In this document: one piece after another, positions 52,004 to 61,571 of the stretch
How the letters are laid out: each line of letters opens with the position of its first letter
Position numbering within the stretch: the first letter of the stretch is position 1
Assembly: GCA_013177825.1 (NCBI GenBank)
Contig: JABLXX010000003.1
Coordinates: forward strand, 62,001 to 126,000
Length of the DNA stretch: 64,000 nucleotides
Direction of reading: 5' to 3'
Origin: Syntrophaceae bacterium
Lineage (GTDB): Bacteria; Desulfobacterota; Syntrophia; Syntrophales; PHBD01
The notes under the pieces: model-generated
The model's database searches: none
Told to the model about the DNA's origin: nothing
The model's input: only the letters and a program-made list of their open reading frames with translations
Made by a program: the position numbers and the translations under genes

Positions 52004-55000
52004 GTGAGCGGCGGTGACGGAAAGAAAGACCCGTTTGACGGGGAAGTGGCGATTCCTCAGGAATGGCATGAAAAATCGGAATGTCCTGAAGGACTCCGCC
52101 TGGAGACGGGAGCCCCTTTTGCGGACCCCGCTGCTTTCTACAGGCTTCTCCTGGAGAATATCGATGAAGGGATCCTGGTGACGGACAGAGACGACAGAAT
52201 CGTCTTCGTGAACGACCCGATGGCGAGAATTGCCGGTGTTCCGAAAGAACAGATCATGGGTGCCGTCATCGTAAGGAACTTTCCCGAAGACACGCTGAAG
52301 TATTTCCGACCCCAATATCTTGCGGCCAGGGAAACCCTCCGGTCCGTTTCTTTCGACGGCATTCCCGTCGTCACCCCGGCAACCAGGAAGACCTTCCAGT
52401 CGGGAAGCATGGTTCCCCTGATCCATGACGGCCGATACGACGGCATGATCTGCACGATCCACGACGTCACCGACCGCCGGAGCGCCGAGGAGGCCCTCCG
52501 GGAGAGCGAGTACAAGTACAGGCTCATCACCGAAAAAATGACGGACATCGTCTGGATTGCAGACATGAACCTGCAGACCGTCTACGTGACTCCCTCGGTA
52601 CAGACGGTGCTGGGATATACCCGGGAAGAGCGGATGTGCCAGAGCATTACGGAGCAATTCACGCCGGATTCCCTGGCCTTCGGACTGGAGGCCATGGCCG
52701 GGGAACTTGCCATGGAGGAACAGGGGAAGGGGGACCCCGCCAGGACCGCAACGCTGGTTCTGGAATATCTCCACAAGGACGGCTCGACCCGCTGGATGGA
52801 AACCCTCATGAGCGGGATCCGCGACGAGCGGGGCATGCTGATCGGGCTTCACGGCGTTTCCCGGGACGTCACCGGCCACAGGCGGGCCGAGGAGGCGCTG
52901 CGCAGGAGCGAGGAGTATTTCCGCGCCATCACCGAGAATGCCTCCGACATCCTGTTCATAACGGATGAATGGGGAGTCATCCGCTATGTGACGCCGTCCG
53001 TCGAGCGCATCGCCGGCTATCGGCCGGATGAGCTGCTCGGGACAAGCACGTTCGACCTGTTTGTGCCGGAAGATCTTCCCAGGGCCGTCGCGGATTTTGA
53101 AAAGGCCCTCCGGACGAAGGACGTCGCCATACCAAACCGTTTCCGAATCCGGCACAAAGACGGGTCCGAGCGCATCATGGAGGGGGTCGGCAAGAATCTC
53201 CTGCACAATCCTGCCATTGCGGGATTTGTGGTGAACGTCCGCGACGTCACCGAGCAGAGACGCGTCGAGGAAGCCCTGCGGGCGACGGAGGAGCGATTCC
53301 GGCTGATCACGGAAAACGTGCAGGACACCGTCTGGCTCATGGACAAGAACCTGAAACTCACCTGGATATCCCCGTCGGTGGAACGGATGCAGGGCTATAC
53401 CGCGGAGGAGCTGCTCGGACTCCCCCTGGAGCGGCAGGTAACCCCGGAATCCCTCCAGGCAGCTTTCGGATTGATCGAAAAAAATCTCGTCCCGGAAAGG
53501 ATTGCCAATCCCCGGGACGAGATCACGGCATCGATGGACCTGGAGGTCTACCGGAAGGACGGATCCACGTTCTGGGCCGAAGCGGTCATCACGATGCTCC
53601 GGGACGGACAGGGTGCCCCGGTCGGTTTCCTCGGCATTTCCCGGGACACGACCGAGCGCCGGGCGATGGAATTGGCGCTGCGGGAAAGCGAGGAAAAGCA
53701 TCGCCTGCTGTTCGCGAGCGCCGGGGAGGGGATCATGATCATCCAGGATGAAGTGACCCGTCTGGCCAACCCGGCCCTTTCCCAGATCCTGGGCTACCCG
53801 ATCGAGACAATCACGTCGCGGCGATTCGGGGCCTTCATCCATCCGGATGACCGCGACATGGTCATCGACCGCCACCGGCGACGGATGCGCGGGGAGGCGG
53901 TGGAAACGGGCTATCCGTTCCGGATCGTGACGGCGGACGGCAGGGAGAAGTGGGTGGAGATCCATTCCCGCCGGATCGTCTGGGATGATGCTCCGGCTTC
54001 CCTGAGCTTTGTCATGGACATTACGGAGCGCAGGCAGATGGAGGAGCGCCTGGCCCGTGTCGAGAAGATGGAGGCCCTGGGCACCCTGGCAGGCGGCGTG
54101 GCCCACGACCTGAACAACGTCCTGGGAGTTCTGGTCGGCTACTCGGAGCTGCTGGCGGAAAAGCTGCCGGAGGGCAGCCAGATGAGGCGGCATGCAGAAA
54201 ACATCCTGCAGTCGGGCATCAAGGGAGCGGCCATCATCCAAGACCTGCTGACCTTGGCCAGGAGGGGGGTCGCCGTCTCGGAAGTCGTCGATCTGAACGG
54301 GATCGTCGAGGATTATCTCCGATCGCCGGAATATGAAAAACTGACTTCCTATCACGGGGAAGTCGTCGTCCGCCCGGAGCTTGCCGAAGGGTTGCTGAAT
54401 ATCAAGGGGTCGCCGGTTCACCTGGGAAAGACGGTGATGAACCTGGTGTCGAATGCCATGGAAGCCATATCCGGAAAGGGGATCGTCACGATCCGGACGG
54501 AAAACCGCTACCTGGACCACCCTGTCCAAGGCTACGATGAGATGCAGGAGGGGGATTACGTCGTGCTTACCGTCTCCGACTCGGGCCGGGGCATCGCCCC
54601 CCGGGACATCGGCAAGATCTTCGAGCCCTTCTACACGAAGAAGGTCATGGGGAGAAGCGGCACGGGCCTGGGGCTGGCCGTCGTCTGGGGAACCGTGAAG
54701 GATCACAGCGGCTATATCGACGTCCAGAGCGAAGAGGGCGCCGGGACCACCTTCACCCTTTATTTCCCGGTGACCCGGGACGTCCCGGCGACGGCCGTGG
54801 AGCCCCATTCGCAACCTTCCTTCCTGGGCAGGGGGGAATCCATCCTTGTGGTCGACGACGTTCAGGAGCAGCGGGAACTGGCCGCCAGCATGCTGGGGAG
54901 GCTCGGGTACCGGGTGGATACGGTTTCCTCCGGGGAGGAGGCGGTTGCCTGGTTGAGCAGGAACAGGGCCGATCTGATCGTGCTGGACATGATCATGGAA

Positions 55001-55198
55001 CCGGGCATGGACGGACTGGAGACCTACCGGCGGATCGTCGAGATCAGCCCGGGCCAGAGGGCAGTCATTGTCAGCGGTTTTTCGGAGACGGAGCGGGTGC
55101 GCAAGGCCCTGGACATCGGCGCCGGCGAGTTTGTCAAAAAGCCGTACATCATGGAAATCATAGGGCTTGCCATCAGAAGGGAACTGGACCGGAAATAA
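52004..55198 (+). CDS. hybrid histidine kinase with multiple PAS domains (copy 2)
   Basis: 1064 residues from GTG 52004, chosen because GGAGGAGG is four to five bases upstream; an in-frame TTG at 51983 would lack a site. Four to five PAS domains (about 30-680) precede an H-box GGVAHDLNNVLGV (H701), the ATPase motifs (MNLVSNAMEAI, VSDSGRGI, GRSGTGLGL) and a receiver with D995 (IVLDMIMEPGMDG). The core from the H-box onwards is almost the same as in copy 1, so this is a tandem duplication; the PAS parts differ more. No membrane helix is seen. Confidence 0.9.
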   Translation: MSGGDGKKDPFDGEVAIPQEWHEKSECPEGLRLETGAPFADPAAFYRLLLENIDEGILVTDRDDRIVFVNDPMARIAGVPKEQIMGAVIVRNFPEDTLKYFRPQYLAARETLRSVSFDGIPVVTPATRKTFQSGSMVPLIHDGRYDGMICTIHDVTDRRSAEEALRESEYKYRLITEKMTDIVWIADMNLQTVYVTPSVQTVLGYTREERMCQSITEQFTPDSLAFGLEAMAGELAMEEQGKGDPARTATLVLEYLHKDGSTRWMETLMSGIRDERGMLIGLHGVSRDVTGHRRAEEALRRSEEYFRAITENASDILFITDEWGVIRYVTPSVERIAGYRPDELLGTSTFDLFVPEDLPRAVADFEKALRTKDVAIPNRFRIRHKDGSERIMEGVGKNLLHNPAIAGFVVNVRDVTEQRRVEEALRATEERFRLITENVQDTVWLMDKNLKLTWISPSVERMQGYTAEELLGLPLERQVTPESLQAAFGLIEKNLVPERIANPRDEITASMDLEVYRKDGSTFWAEAVITMLRDGQGAPVGFLGISRDTTERRAMELALRESEEKHRLLFASAGEGIMIIQDEVTRLANPALSQILGYPIETITSRRFGAFIHPDDRDMVIDRHRRRMRGEAVETGYPFRIVTADGREKWVEIHSRRIVWDDAPASLSFVMDITERRQMEERLARVEKMEALGTLAGGVAHDLNNVLGVLVGYSELLAEKLPEGSQMRRHAENILQSGIKGAAIIQDLLTLARRGVAVSEVVDLNGIVEDYLRSPEYEKLTSYHGEVVVRPELAEGLLNIKGSPVHLGKTVMNLVSNAMEAISGKGIVTIRTENRYLDHPVQGYDEMQEGDYVVLTVSDSGRGIAPRDIGKIFEPFYTKKVMGRSGTGLGLAVVWGTVKDHSGYIDVQSEEGAGTTFTLYFPVTRDVPATAVEPHSQPSFLGRGESILVVDDVQEQRELAASMLGRLGYRVDTVSSGEEAVAWLSRNRADLIVLDMIMEPGMDGLETYRRIVEISPGQRAVIVSGFSETERVRKALDIGAGEFVKKPYIMEIIGLAIRRELDRK

Positions 55199-55969
55199 AA
55201 GCGAAACAGATCAGATCTTTTTTGCCCAGCAGAATCAATCCGACCTGTTTCTTGCCGACCTGTTTTTCTCCTTTTACCACCATGCCTCACCCTGGAGGCC
55301 TGCCGTAAAGCCGGAGGTCTCTCCGATGTAGGTAGTTCCTCCCACGCGATCCTGGAGTCCGCTGCCCCAGGCGGCATAGGTCGCAAAGACGCGAAGAACG
55401 GGACGGGCAAAGAAGTCCGCGTCCATGCGAAGTTCCGGCATCACGATCCTCCTTCGAACATGCGAGAAGTTCATCCCCGGCAGGTGTCCGTAGCGCGGAT
55501 CATTCAGAGGTTTGCTTGTCGGTGAAACGGGGACAGCGGGTGGAAAGCGGGAGAGACATAGGGCAGAAACGCAATGAAATCAGTGCATAAAGTGCTTGTA
55601 TGGAGTGTGTGTCCCCTTTAGGCCTGTCCCAGGCCGGCCCGGGTGCATTGCGATTTGATAAAAATAGCTATATATATCAATAACAAACAGGCATGTTGCA
55701 GACAGGAAGGGGACTGAAACCGGATTCCGGTTACGGATAAGGCGTGTTCCTCTTGACCCGGAGAGCCTGAAAAATACGACTTTGCGCAGCCGACCGTATA
55801 CCACGGAACGGAAAAGACGCCGGCACAAGGGGAAGGATCCGGAAAGCCTGTTCCGGCATCGCGAGGAAACTCGGAGGATCAGCCGTAGCGGCGGACGTCG
55901 CAGGCATCGACATCTCCGGAAGGATGATTATCATAGACGGAAGCAACGCTGTGAGGGAGGAGGCGAGCC
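55199..55969. other. 770-base region with a porin fragment and no intact gene
   Basis: Two CCGACCTGTTT copies lie at about 55240-55270. A minus-strand porin fragment lies at 55274-55441. The rest is without an accepted gene. Half palindromes TGTCCCC and CCTGTCCC lie near 55610-55630. Confidence 0.45.
55274..55441 (-). pseudogene. C-terminal fragment of a maltoporin/LamB-like porin
   Basis: 55 codons from ATG 55441 to a stop. The reading ELRMDADFFARPVLRVFATY, then ETSGFTAGLQGEAWW at the end, is the typical C terminus of LamB/maltoporin-type outer-membrane channels (two last strands, ending in an aromatic residue). The 350 or so residues that should precede it are absent. AAGGAGG lies six bases before the ATG, which may be chance or may mean the remnant is translated. 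Confidence 0.5.
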
Positions 55970-56359
55970 ATGATCAGCTACGGCTTTACGAAGGAGCTGG
56001 ACCTTTCATTCGACCGGGTCCGGGAATTGGTGACGGAGGAACTGAAGAAAGAAGGCTTCGGGATTCTCACGGAGATCGACATCCGGGAGAAGTTCAGGGA
56101 GAAACTGGGAATCGATTTCAGGAAATATGTGATTCTGGGAGCCTGCAATCCGCCGAATGCGCACAAATCCATTCTGGCTGAAGAAAATATCGGGCTGATG
56201 CTTCCCTGCAACGTCATTGTTTACGAGAGGGGCGATAAAATGGTTCTCTCGATCGTCAAGCCGACGGTTGCCATGCAGATGATCGACAATGAGGAACTGC
56301 GACCGGTTGCCGTGTTCATCGAGGAAAAATTGAAACGGGTTTTTGACGCCGTTCAATAG
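55970..56359 (+). CDS. DUF302 domain protein
   Basis: 129 residues, GGAGGAGG before the ATG. The whole protein is a DUF302 domain: YGFTKELDLSFDRVRELVTE, GFGILTEIDIREKFREKLG, YVILGACNPPNAHKSILAE, IGLMLPCNVIVYERGD. No signal peptide, so cytoplasmic. The family function is unknown; it often accompanies metal-stress or heavy-metal genes. It is the first of three closely spaced genes with SHOCT and DUF2202 proteins. Confidence 0.88.
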   Translation: MISYGFTKELDLSFDRVRELVTEELKKEGFGILTEIDIREKFREKLGIDFRKYVILGACNPPNAHKSILAEENIGLMLPCNVIVYERGDKMVLSIVKPTVAMQMIDNEELRPVAVFIEEKLKRVFDAVQ

Positions 56360-56370
56360 GGGAGGAGACC

Positions 56371-56682
56371 ATGAAAACGATCCGCTTGCCGGTTCTTTTG
56401 CTGTCTCTGGTTTCCCTGGCTGCCTGCGCCCGCGATTATCCCTACGGTCCGGGAGGCGGCTGGGGACACATGATGTATTACGGATATGGAGGAGGGTTTA
56501 TGTGGATTCTGTTCATCGTCGTCATCGGCGTGCTGATCTATCTGCTGATTCGGAACGCCAAGGCAAAGGGAGGCACAGGGGGCGCCGGAGAACCCCCCCT
56601 GGATATCCTGAAAAAACGTTATGCCAGGGGTGAAGTGACCAAGGACGAGTTTGACCGGATGAAAAAGGAGTTGTCCGAGTAA
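56371..56682 (+). CDS. lipoprotein-like SHOCT-domain membrane protein
   Basis: 103 residues, GGGGAGGAG before the ATG. A lipobox-like SLAACA ends the signal sequence. A Gly/Tyr-rich stretch (YGPGGGWGHMMYYGYGG) leads to a membrane helix (FMWILFIVVIGVLIYLLI) and a C-terminal SHOCT motif (LDILKKRYARGEVTKDEFDR). SHOCT domains are thought to mediate oligomerisation. The second of the three-gene group. Confidence 0.82.
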   Translation: MKTIRLPVLLLSLVSLAACARDYPYGPGGGWGHMMYYGYGGGFMWILFIVVIGVLIYLLIRNAKAKGGTGGAGEPPLDILKKRYARGEVTKDEFDRMKKELSE

Positions 56683-56724
56683 ACGACTGAAAACCTTTAA
56701 AATGAGATGAACAGGGAGGCCGAT

Positions 56725-57399
56725 ATGAAGAGAAATCTGATGCTGATAGGGGTGGTTCTGGTTGTCTTGTTTCTGGCATTGCCGGCGCTGTCCCAGCCCC
56801 GTTACGGCTATGGGCCGGGATATGGAGATGAGTACGACTCCGGCGGACCCTGGATGGGACGCGGTATGGGGCCGGGTTACGGAATGGGGCCCGGCGGGAT
56901 GATGGGGTATGGAACGTGGGGTTATGTGCCCCAGAAACTGCCGGCTCCGAAAAATCCGGAATGGGTGAAAAAACTTCGTGAGATCCTGGTACTGGAAAGA
57001 CTTTCGTTCGAACAGTACCAGGCGGATGCAGACAAGTACAACACCTACATGCCGTATAGAATGGTCATCCCGCAGGAGCAGGACCACGTCATGACGATCG
57101 AGCGGCTCTTTGCCGCCTACGGCCTCCCGGCGGATGGCAAGCCGGCGGCCTTGACGGACACGAAGACACTCACGGAAGCTTATGAGCTGTGCGTGAAAAT
57201 GGAACGCGACCTGATCCCGCGCTACGAATGGCTGGTCAAGAACGCAGAAGATCGTGATACAGCGGGCGTTCTCAACAATCTCCTCATTCAGACGCGGTAT
57301 CACCTCGCCATGTTCGAGCACGCCCTGCAGGTCGGCGGCGGCGGAATGGGGAGGTGGGGCTGGCGAGGCCATGGGCCCGGCATGATGCGTGGCTGGTAA
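56725..57399 (+). CDS. exported DUF2202-like ferritin-fold protein
   Basis: 224 residues from ATG 56725, GGGAGG upstream. A signal peptide (MLIGVVLVVLFLALPALS) leads to a Gly/Met/Tyr-rich segment (GPGYGMGPGGMMGYG), then a helical domain with E-x-x-x-F-x-x-Y (LVLERLSFEQYQADADKYNT) and E-x2-H-type motifs (PQEQDHVMTIERLF), as in DUF2202, a ferritin-like fold. A Gly/Trp/Met-rich tail ends it. The Met/His-rich flanks could bind copper. A terminator follows about 75 bases on. Confidence 0.75.
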   Translation: MKRNLMLIGVVLVVLFLALPALSQPRYGYGPGYGDEYDSGGPWMGRGMGPGYGMGPGGMMGYGTWGYVPQKLPAPKNPEWVKKLREILVLERLSFEQYQADADKYNTYMPYRMVIPQEQDHVMTIERLFAAYGLPADGKPAALTDTKTLTEAYELCVKMERDLIPRYEWLVKNAEDRDTAGVLNNLLIQTRYHLAMFEHALQVGGGGMGRWGWRGHGPGMMRGW

Positions 57400-57472
57400 A
57401 TGACTTCTCACGGGGTGCGATCCGCGGAGATTTTCCGGGAGAGCGCTCCGAGGTGTATATGACAGGGCGGTG

Positions 57473-57504
57473 AAGGCAGGGCCGGACGCGGTCCTGCCTT
57501 TTTT
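57473..57504 (+). terminator. rho-independent terminator
   Basis: AAGGCAGG pairs with CCTGCCTT around a 12-base loop, followed by TTTTTTG. It ends the DUF302/SHOCT/DUF2202 operon. Confidence 0.8.
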
Positions 57505-57679
57505 GTCGGGGATATCCATGCGGGATCATGTGCCGAGGTCTGCCTCACGGGGAATGGGAGGAGGAATAGGTATTTATTGTGCATCACAATGGTTGTCTGT
57601 CTTCCTGTTTCCTTGTAAAGTGCTCTTTATAAATCCCTCTCTGCCGAAATCGTATCATAAGGAGATAGATAAGCGCATC

Positions 57680-58594
57680 ATGTCCAGGCATGCCGAACCC
57701 AATCAAATCGTGAAGACCGTGGATCATGAGCCTTCGGAGACCGCGATGGGGGCTGCTTTCCTGCGGGCCATGTCGGCGGTGGACAGGCGGATCGGGATCC
57801 GGGGCCCCGATTCCCTCGCGAAACTGTTCCTGCCTGAGAGCCGCAGGATCATCCTCGACGATCCCGCGTTGCGGGGATGGGTGATCCGGAACGCCGTTTC
57901 GCCCGGCATGTACGAGTTCATGATCGCGCGGACGGCTTTCTTCGACGATATGTTCAAGCAGGCGCTGGCCGCGGGCGTTCCCCAGATCGTATTCCTGGGA
58001 GCCGGATACGACAGCCGGTCCTGCCGCTTCCGGGACTTCCTGGGCGATGTCCGGATCTTCGAACTGGATATGCCGGAGACCCAGCGACACAAGCAGGAAT
58101 TGCTCAACACGGCGGGCGTTCCCATCCCGGAACAGCTCACCTTTGTTCCCATCGACTTCCGGACCGGAGGCATCGGCAGCAAGCTGCGCAAGGCGGGATT
58201 CGATGCAGGCCGGGAAACGCTCTTCGTCTGGGAAGGGGTTACGTATTATCTCCCCCCCAGGGTGGTCGGCGATACGCTCAAGGTCATCAAAACATCCTCA
58301 TCAGCGGGAAGCTCCGTCTGTTTCGACTATGCCTCCCATTCCATTGAAAAGCTGGAGCAGGACCGGGTGATGCGGTTGAGGGAGACGATGAAGATGAATT
58401 ACCCCGGCGAGCCGACCTGCTTTTCCCTGCGGGACGGGGAAATCGAAGCCTTTCTTTCGAAGCGGGGTTTCCGGATCCTGGAGCATCTTACGTCGGAGGA
58501 GATGGAAGCGAGATACCTGAACCTGCCCGACCGTTCCCTGGCGGGGGTGATTCCCGGCGTATTCTGTTTCGTCCATGCCGCCTTTCCCGGCTAG
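57680..58594 (+). CDS. SAM-dependent methyltransferase, LCM/PPM family
   Basis: 304 residues from ATG 57680; AAGGAG is 15 bases upstream, which is long, and no nearer start exists. The family motifs are present: AFFDDMFKQAL, PQIVFLGAGYDSRSCRF (SAM binding), FELDMPETQRHKQELL and LFVWEGVTYYLP. These are the leucine carboxyl methyltransferase-like class I enzymes, which in bacteria methylate small acids or unknown substrates. Upstream DNA from 57505 to 57679 has no gene. The gene ends before a 195-base gap that leads to the formate dehydrogenase. Confidence 0.8.
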   Translation: MSRHAEPNQIVKTVDHEPSETAMGAAFLRAMSAVDRRIGIRGPDSLAKLFLPESRRIILDDPALRGWVIRNAVSPGMYEFMIARTAFFDDMFKQALAAGVPQIVFLGAGYDSRSCRFRDFLGDVRIFELDMPETQRHKQELLNTAGVPIPEQLTFVPIDFRTGGIGSKLRKAGFDAGRETLFVWEGVTYYLPPRVVGDTLKVIKTSSSAGSSVCFDYASHSIEKLEQDRVMRLRETMKMNYPGEPTCFSLRDGEIEAFLSKRGFRILEHLTSEEMEARYLNLPDRSLAGVIPGVFCFVHAAFPG

Positions 58595-58789
58595 CCTTGC
58601 CATACAGGAGGTCCGTTCTTGAAACCGTGCCTGCTCCATATGCGCCGTTTGGGGATCTCCGCGCCTGCCCCCCGATAACCCCCGACTTTCTTGACTTTAC
58701 AGCCGACAACCTGTAGAAAACGTCGCGTATTCTGTCGCACATGGCATCGTTTTCGATGGCAGGCGATTTTCCAAGGGGGGAAACTCTGC

Positions 58790-61477
58790 ATGAATTCCTT
58801 TGTTCTGAACGGGAAAGAAGCGGCATTCACACCGGGCCAGTCAATCCTGGATGCGGCCCGGGACAACGGGGTCGAGATCCCGACCCTCTGCTTCCTCAAA
58901 CAGAATGTTCCCACGGGGGCCTGCCGGGTCTGTCTTGTCGAGGTGGCCGGAGCCCGCACCCTCATGGCATCCTGCTCGACGCCGGTGACAAGGGGTATGG
59001 AGGTCCGGACGGACAGCGAGCGTGTTCACGGCGCCAGAAAGCTGGTCGTGGAGCTCCTGCTGGCCAGCGGTCGCCATGACTGCCTGGTCTGCGAAGCCAA
59101 CGGAAACTGCCGCCTTCAGGATCTCGCCTATCGTTACGGGATTGGGGAGCTGAAATTCCCCCGCTCCGAGGAGCAGTATCCCGTGGAGGATGAGAATCCC
59201 TTCATCGTGCGGGATTTCAGCAAGTGCATCCTCTGCGGACGCTGCGTCCAGGCCTGCAACGAGGTCGTCGTCAACAGGGCGATCAGCCTCGGCTATCGCG
59301 GCGCCAGGAGCAAGATCGTCACCGGCGGCGACCTGCCTTATCACGAGAGCGAGTGCGTGATGTGCGGCCAGTGCGTGCAGGTCTGCCCGGTCGGGGCGCT
59401 GACGGAGAAAAAGGCCGCGGGGCTGGGCCGCTCCTGGGAAACGGAGAAGATCCGCACCACCTGCCCCTACTGCGGTGTCGGCTGCCAGATTCATCTGCAC
59501 GTCCGGGACGGCCGGATCGTCAAGGCTACCGGCGTGGAGGAGGCGGAGCCGAATCACGGGCGCCTCTGCGTCAAGGGTCGCTTCGGTTACGACTTCATCT
59601 ATTCCAGGGAGCGGCTCACGACGCCCCTGATCCGCGAGGGCGACGGCTTCCGCAAGGCCTCCTGGGACGAGGCACTCGATCTCGTCGCCGCCCGCCTGAA
59701 GGAGATCATCGCCAAGCATGGCCCCGACAGCGTTGCCGGCGTCAGTTGCGCCCGCAGCATCAACGAAGACTCCTACCAGATGCAGAAACTCTTCCGGGCG
59801 GTCTTCAGGACGAACAATATCGATCACTGCGCCCGAACCTGACACGCCCCCACCGTCGCCGGTCTGGCGACAGCATTCGGTTCCGGGGCCATGACGAACT
59901 CCTTCGCCCACTTTGCGAAGGCGAAGATGATCTTCGTCATCGGCTCCAACATGACGGAGGCCCATCCCGTCGCGGCGACCTTCGTCAAGGAGGCCGTCAC
60001 GGGCGGCGCCCAACTCATCGTCGTCGATCCGAGGAGAACGGGACTCTGCGATTTCGCGCGAATCCACGCACAGATACGGGTCGGCTCGGACGTCGCCTTC
60101 CTCAACGGCCTGATGAACGTCCTGATCGGCGAGGACCTGTACGACAAGGACTATGTCGCTTCCTGCACGACCGGCTTCGACGAGCTGAAGGACAAGGTGA
60201 TGGAGTATCCGCCGGAGCGCGCCGCCGAGATCAGCGGGATCCCCGCCGACCGGATCCGCGAGATCGCCCGCACCCTGGCCTCCGTCAAGCCGGCCATGCT
60301 CATGTATACGCTGGGCATCACGGAGCACACCTGCGGGGTGAACAACGTCCTTTCCTGCGCGAACCTGCAGATGCTCCTCGGCAACGTCGGCTTCGAGTGC
60401 GGCGGCGTGAATCCGCTGCGGGGCCAGAACAACGTCCAGGGGGCCTGCGACATGGGCGCCCTGCCCAACGTCTTCCCCGGGTACCAGAGGGTCGACAATC
60501 CCGAAGCGCGGGCGAAATTTGAGCAGGCCTGGGGCGTGGACGATCTGCCCGCCAAGCCCGGCCTGATGATTCCCCGGATGCTCGACGGACTGACGGACGG
60601 AACGGTGAAGGCCTTTTACGTCTTCGGGGAGAACCTCGCCAACACGGAGCCGGACATCCGGCACGTGGAGCACTGCCTGGAATCGGCGGAGTTCCTGGTC
60701 TGCCAGGACATCTTTCCCACCGAGACGACCCGGTTCGCCCACGTGATCCTGCCGGCGGCGGCCTGGAGCGAGAACGACGGAACATTCACGAGCAGCGAGC
60801 GCCGGGTGAACCGCGTCCGCACCGTGTGCGCCGCCCCCGGGGAGGCCCGGCCCAACTGGTGGATCTTCCGGGAACTGGCCCGGCGGTTCGGCCATTCCTG
60901 GGAATCGGACAGCGCCCGGGAGATCTGGGACGCCGAGGTGTCCCGGCTGGCCCCGTCCATGGCCGGCATCCGGTATGCCCGCCTGGAGGGAGACGGCCTC
61001 CAGTGGCCGGTCCCGAGCGAAGAAAGCTGCGGGACATCATTCCTGCATCATGACGGATGTTTTACCTGCGGACTCGGTGTTTTCTCGCCCGTCGACTGGA
61101 CGCCCCCGGCGGAGACGCCGGATCGCGAATACCCCTTCGTACTCAGCACCGGCCGGCGCCTCTACCATTACCATACGCGCACCCAGACGGGACGCTGCGC
61201 GGGCCTGAACGACCTTCTCGGGGAAGAGACGGCGGACATCAGTCCGCAGGATGCAGAGAGACTGAACATCGGCCACGGGGAGATGATCCGGGTGCGGTCC
61301 AGGCGGGGGGAGGTGACCGTCCGGGCCAATGTGACGGGGCAGGTGCCGTCCGGCATGGTCTGGATGGCCTTTCATTTCCGGGAGGCCTGCGCCAACTGGC
61401 TTACGAACCCGGCCTTCGATCCGCTCACGCAGACCGCCGAATACAAGGCCTGTGCGGTGGGAATCGAAAAGATATGA
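58790..61477 (+). CDS. fdhA: selenocysteine formate dehydrogenase, catalytic (alpha) subunit
   Basis: 895 residues with an in-frame TGA at 59840-59842 read as selenocysteine 351. The context CART-U-HAPTVAGL is the conserved active site of FdhF-type enzymes. The N terminus has a [2Fe-2S] domain (CFLKQNVPTGACRVC), a His-Cys cluster motif (HDCLVCEANGNC), two ferredoxin sites (CILCGRCVQAC, CVMCGQCVQVC) and then the molybdopterin domain with its [4Fe-4S] (CPYCGVGC). This is the soluble NAD- or ferredoxin-linked type with N-terminal electron-transfer domains. ATG 58790 has AAGGGGG upstream. No beta/gamma diaphorase subunits follow here. It should interconvert formate and CO2, central in syntrophy. 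Confidence 0.93.
59840..59880 (+). promoter_or_regulatory. bacterial SECIS element for UGA decoding
   Basis: Directly after the TGA, GTCGCC (59855-59860) and GGCGAC (59866-59871) form a stem with the loop GGTCT. The loop GGUCU and its distance from the TGA match the E. coli fdhF SECIS, the SelB recognition hairpin. Confidence 0.88.
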
Positions 61478-61481
61478 AAAA

Positions 61482-61510
61482 CGGGGGGAAGATTTCAAAT
61501 CTGCCCCCCG
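61482..61510. terminator. palindrome between convergent genes
   Basis: CGGGGGG-A-AGATTT-C-AAATCT-G-CCCCCCG, stem of 13 pairs with one mismatch and a one-base centre. It lies just after the formate dehydrogenase gene and before the convergent DUF6515 gene. Same core (GATTT/AAATC flanked by G/C runs) as the palindrome family. Confidence 0.65.
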
Positions 61511-61571
61511 CTCTGTTTGCCTGTTTCCTTATTCGGTGACGGGTGAAAACCTGTCCTCGAATGAGGTTTTT

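Noticed and set aside
48775-54814. Two minus-strand frames of 824 and 944 codons (48775-51249 and 51980-54814)
   Set aside because: Both are antisense to the PAS kinases, without ribosome-binding sites or domains. Their similarity to each other only mirrors the duplicated kinases.
59840-59842. In-frame TGA in the formate dehydrogenase as a nonsense mutation or frameshift
   Set aside because: The position and context (CART-TGA-HAPTVAGL) and the following GGUCU hairpin are those of a selenocysteine codon.
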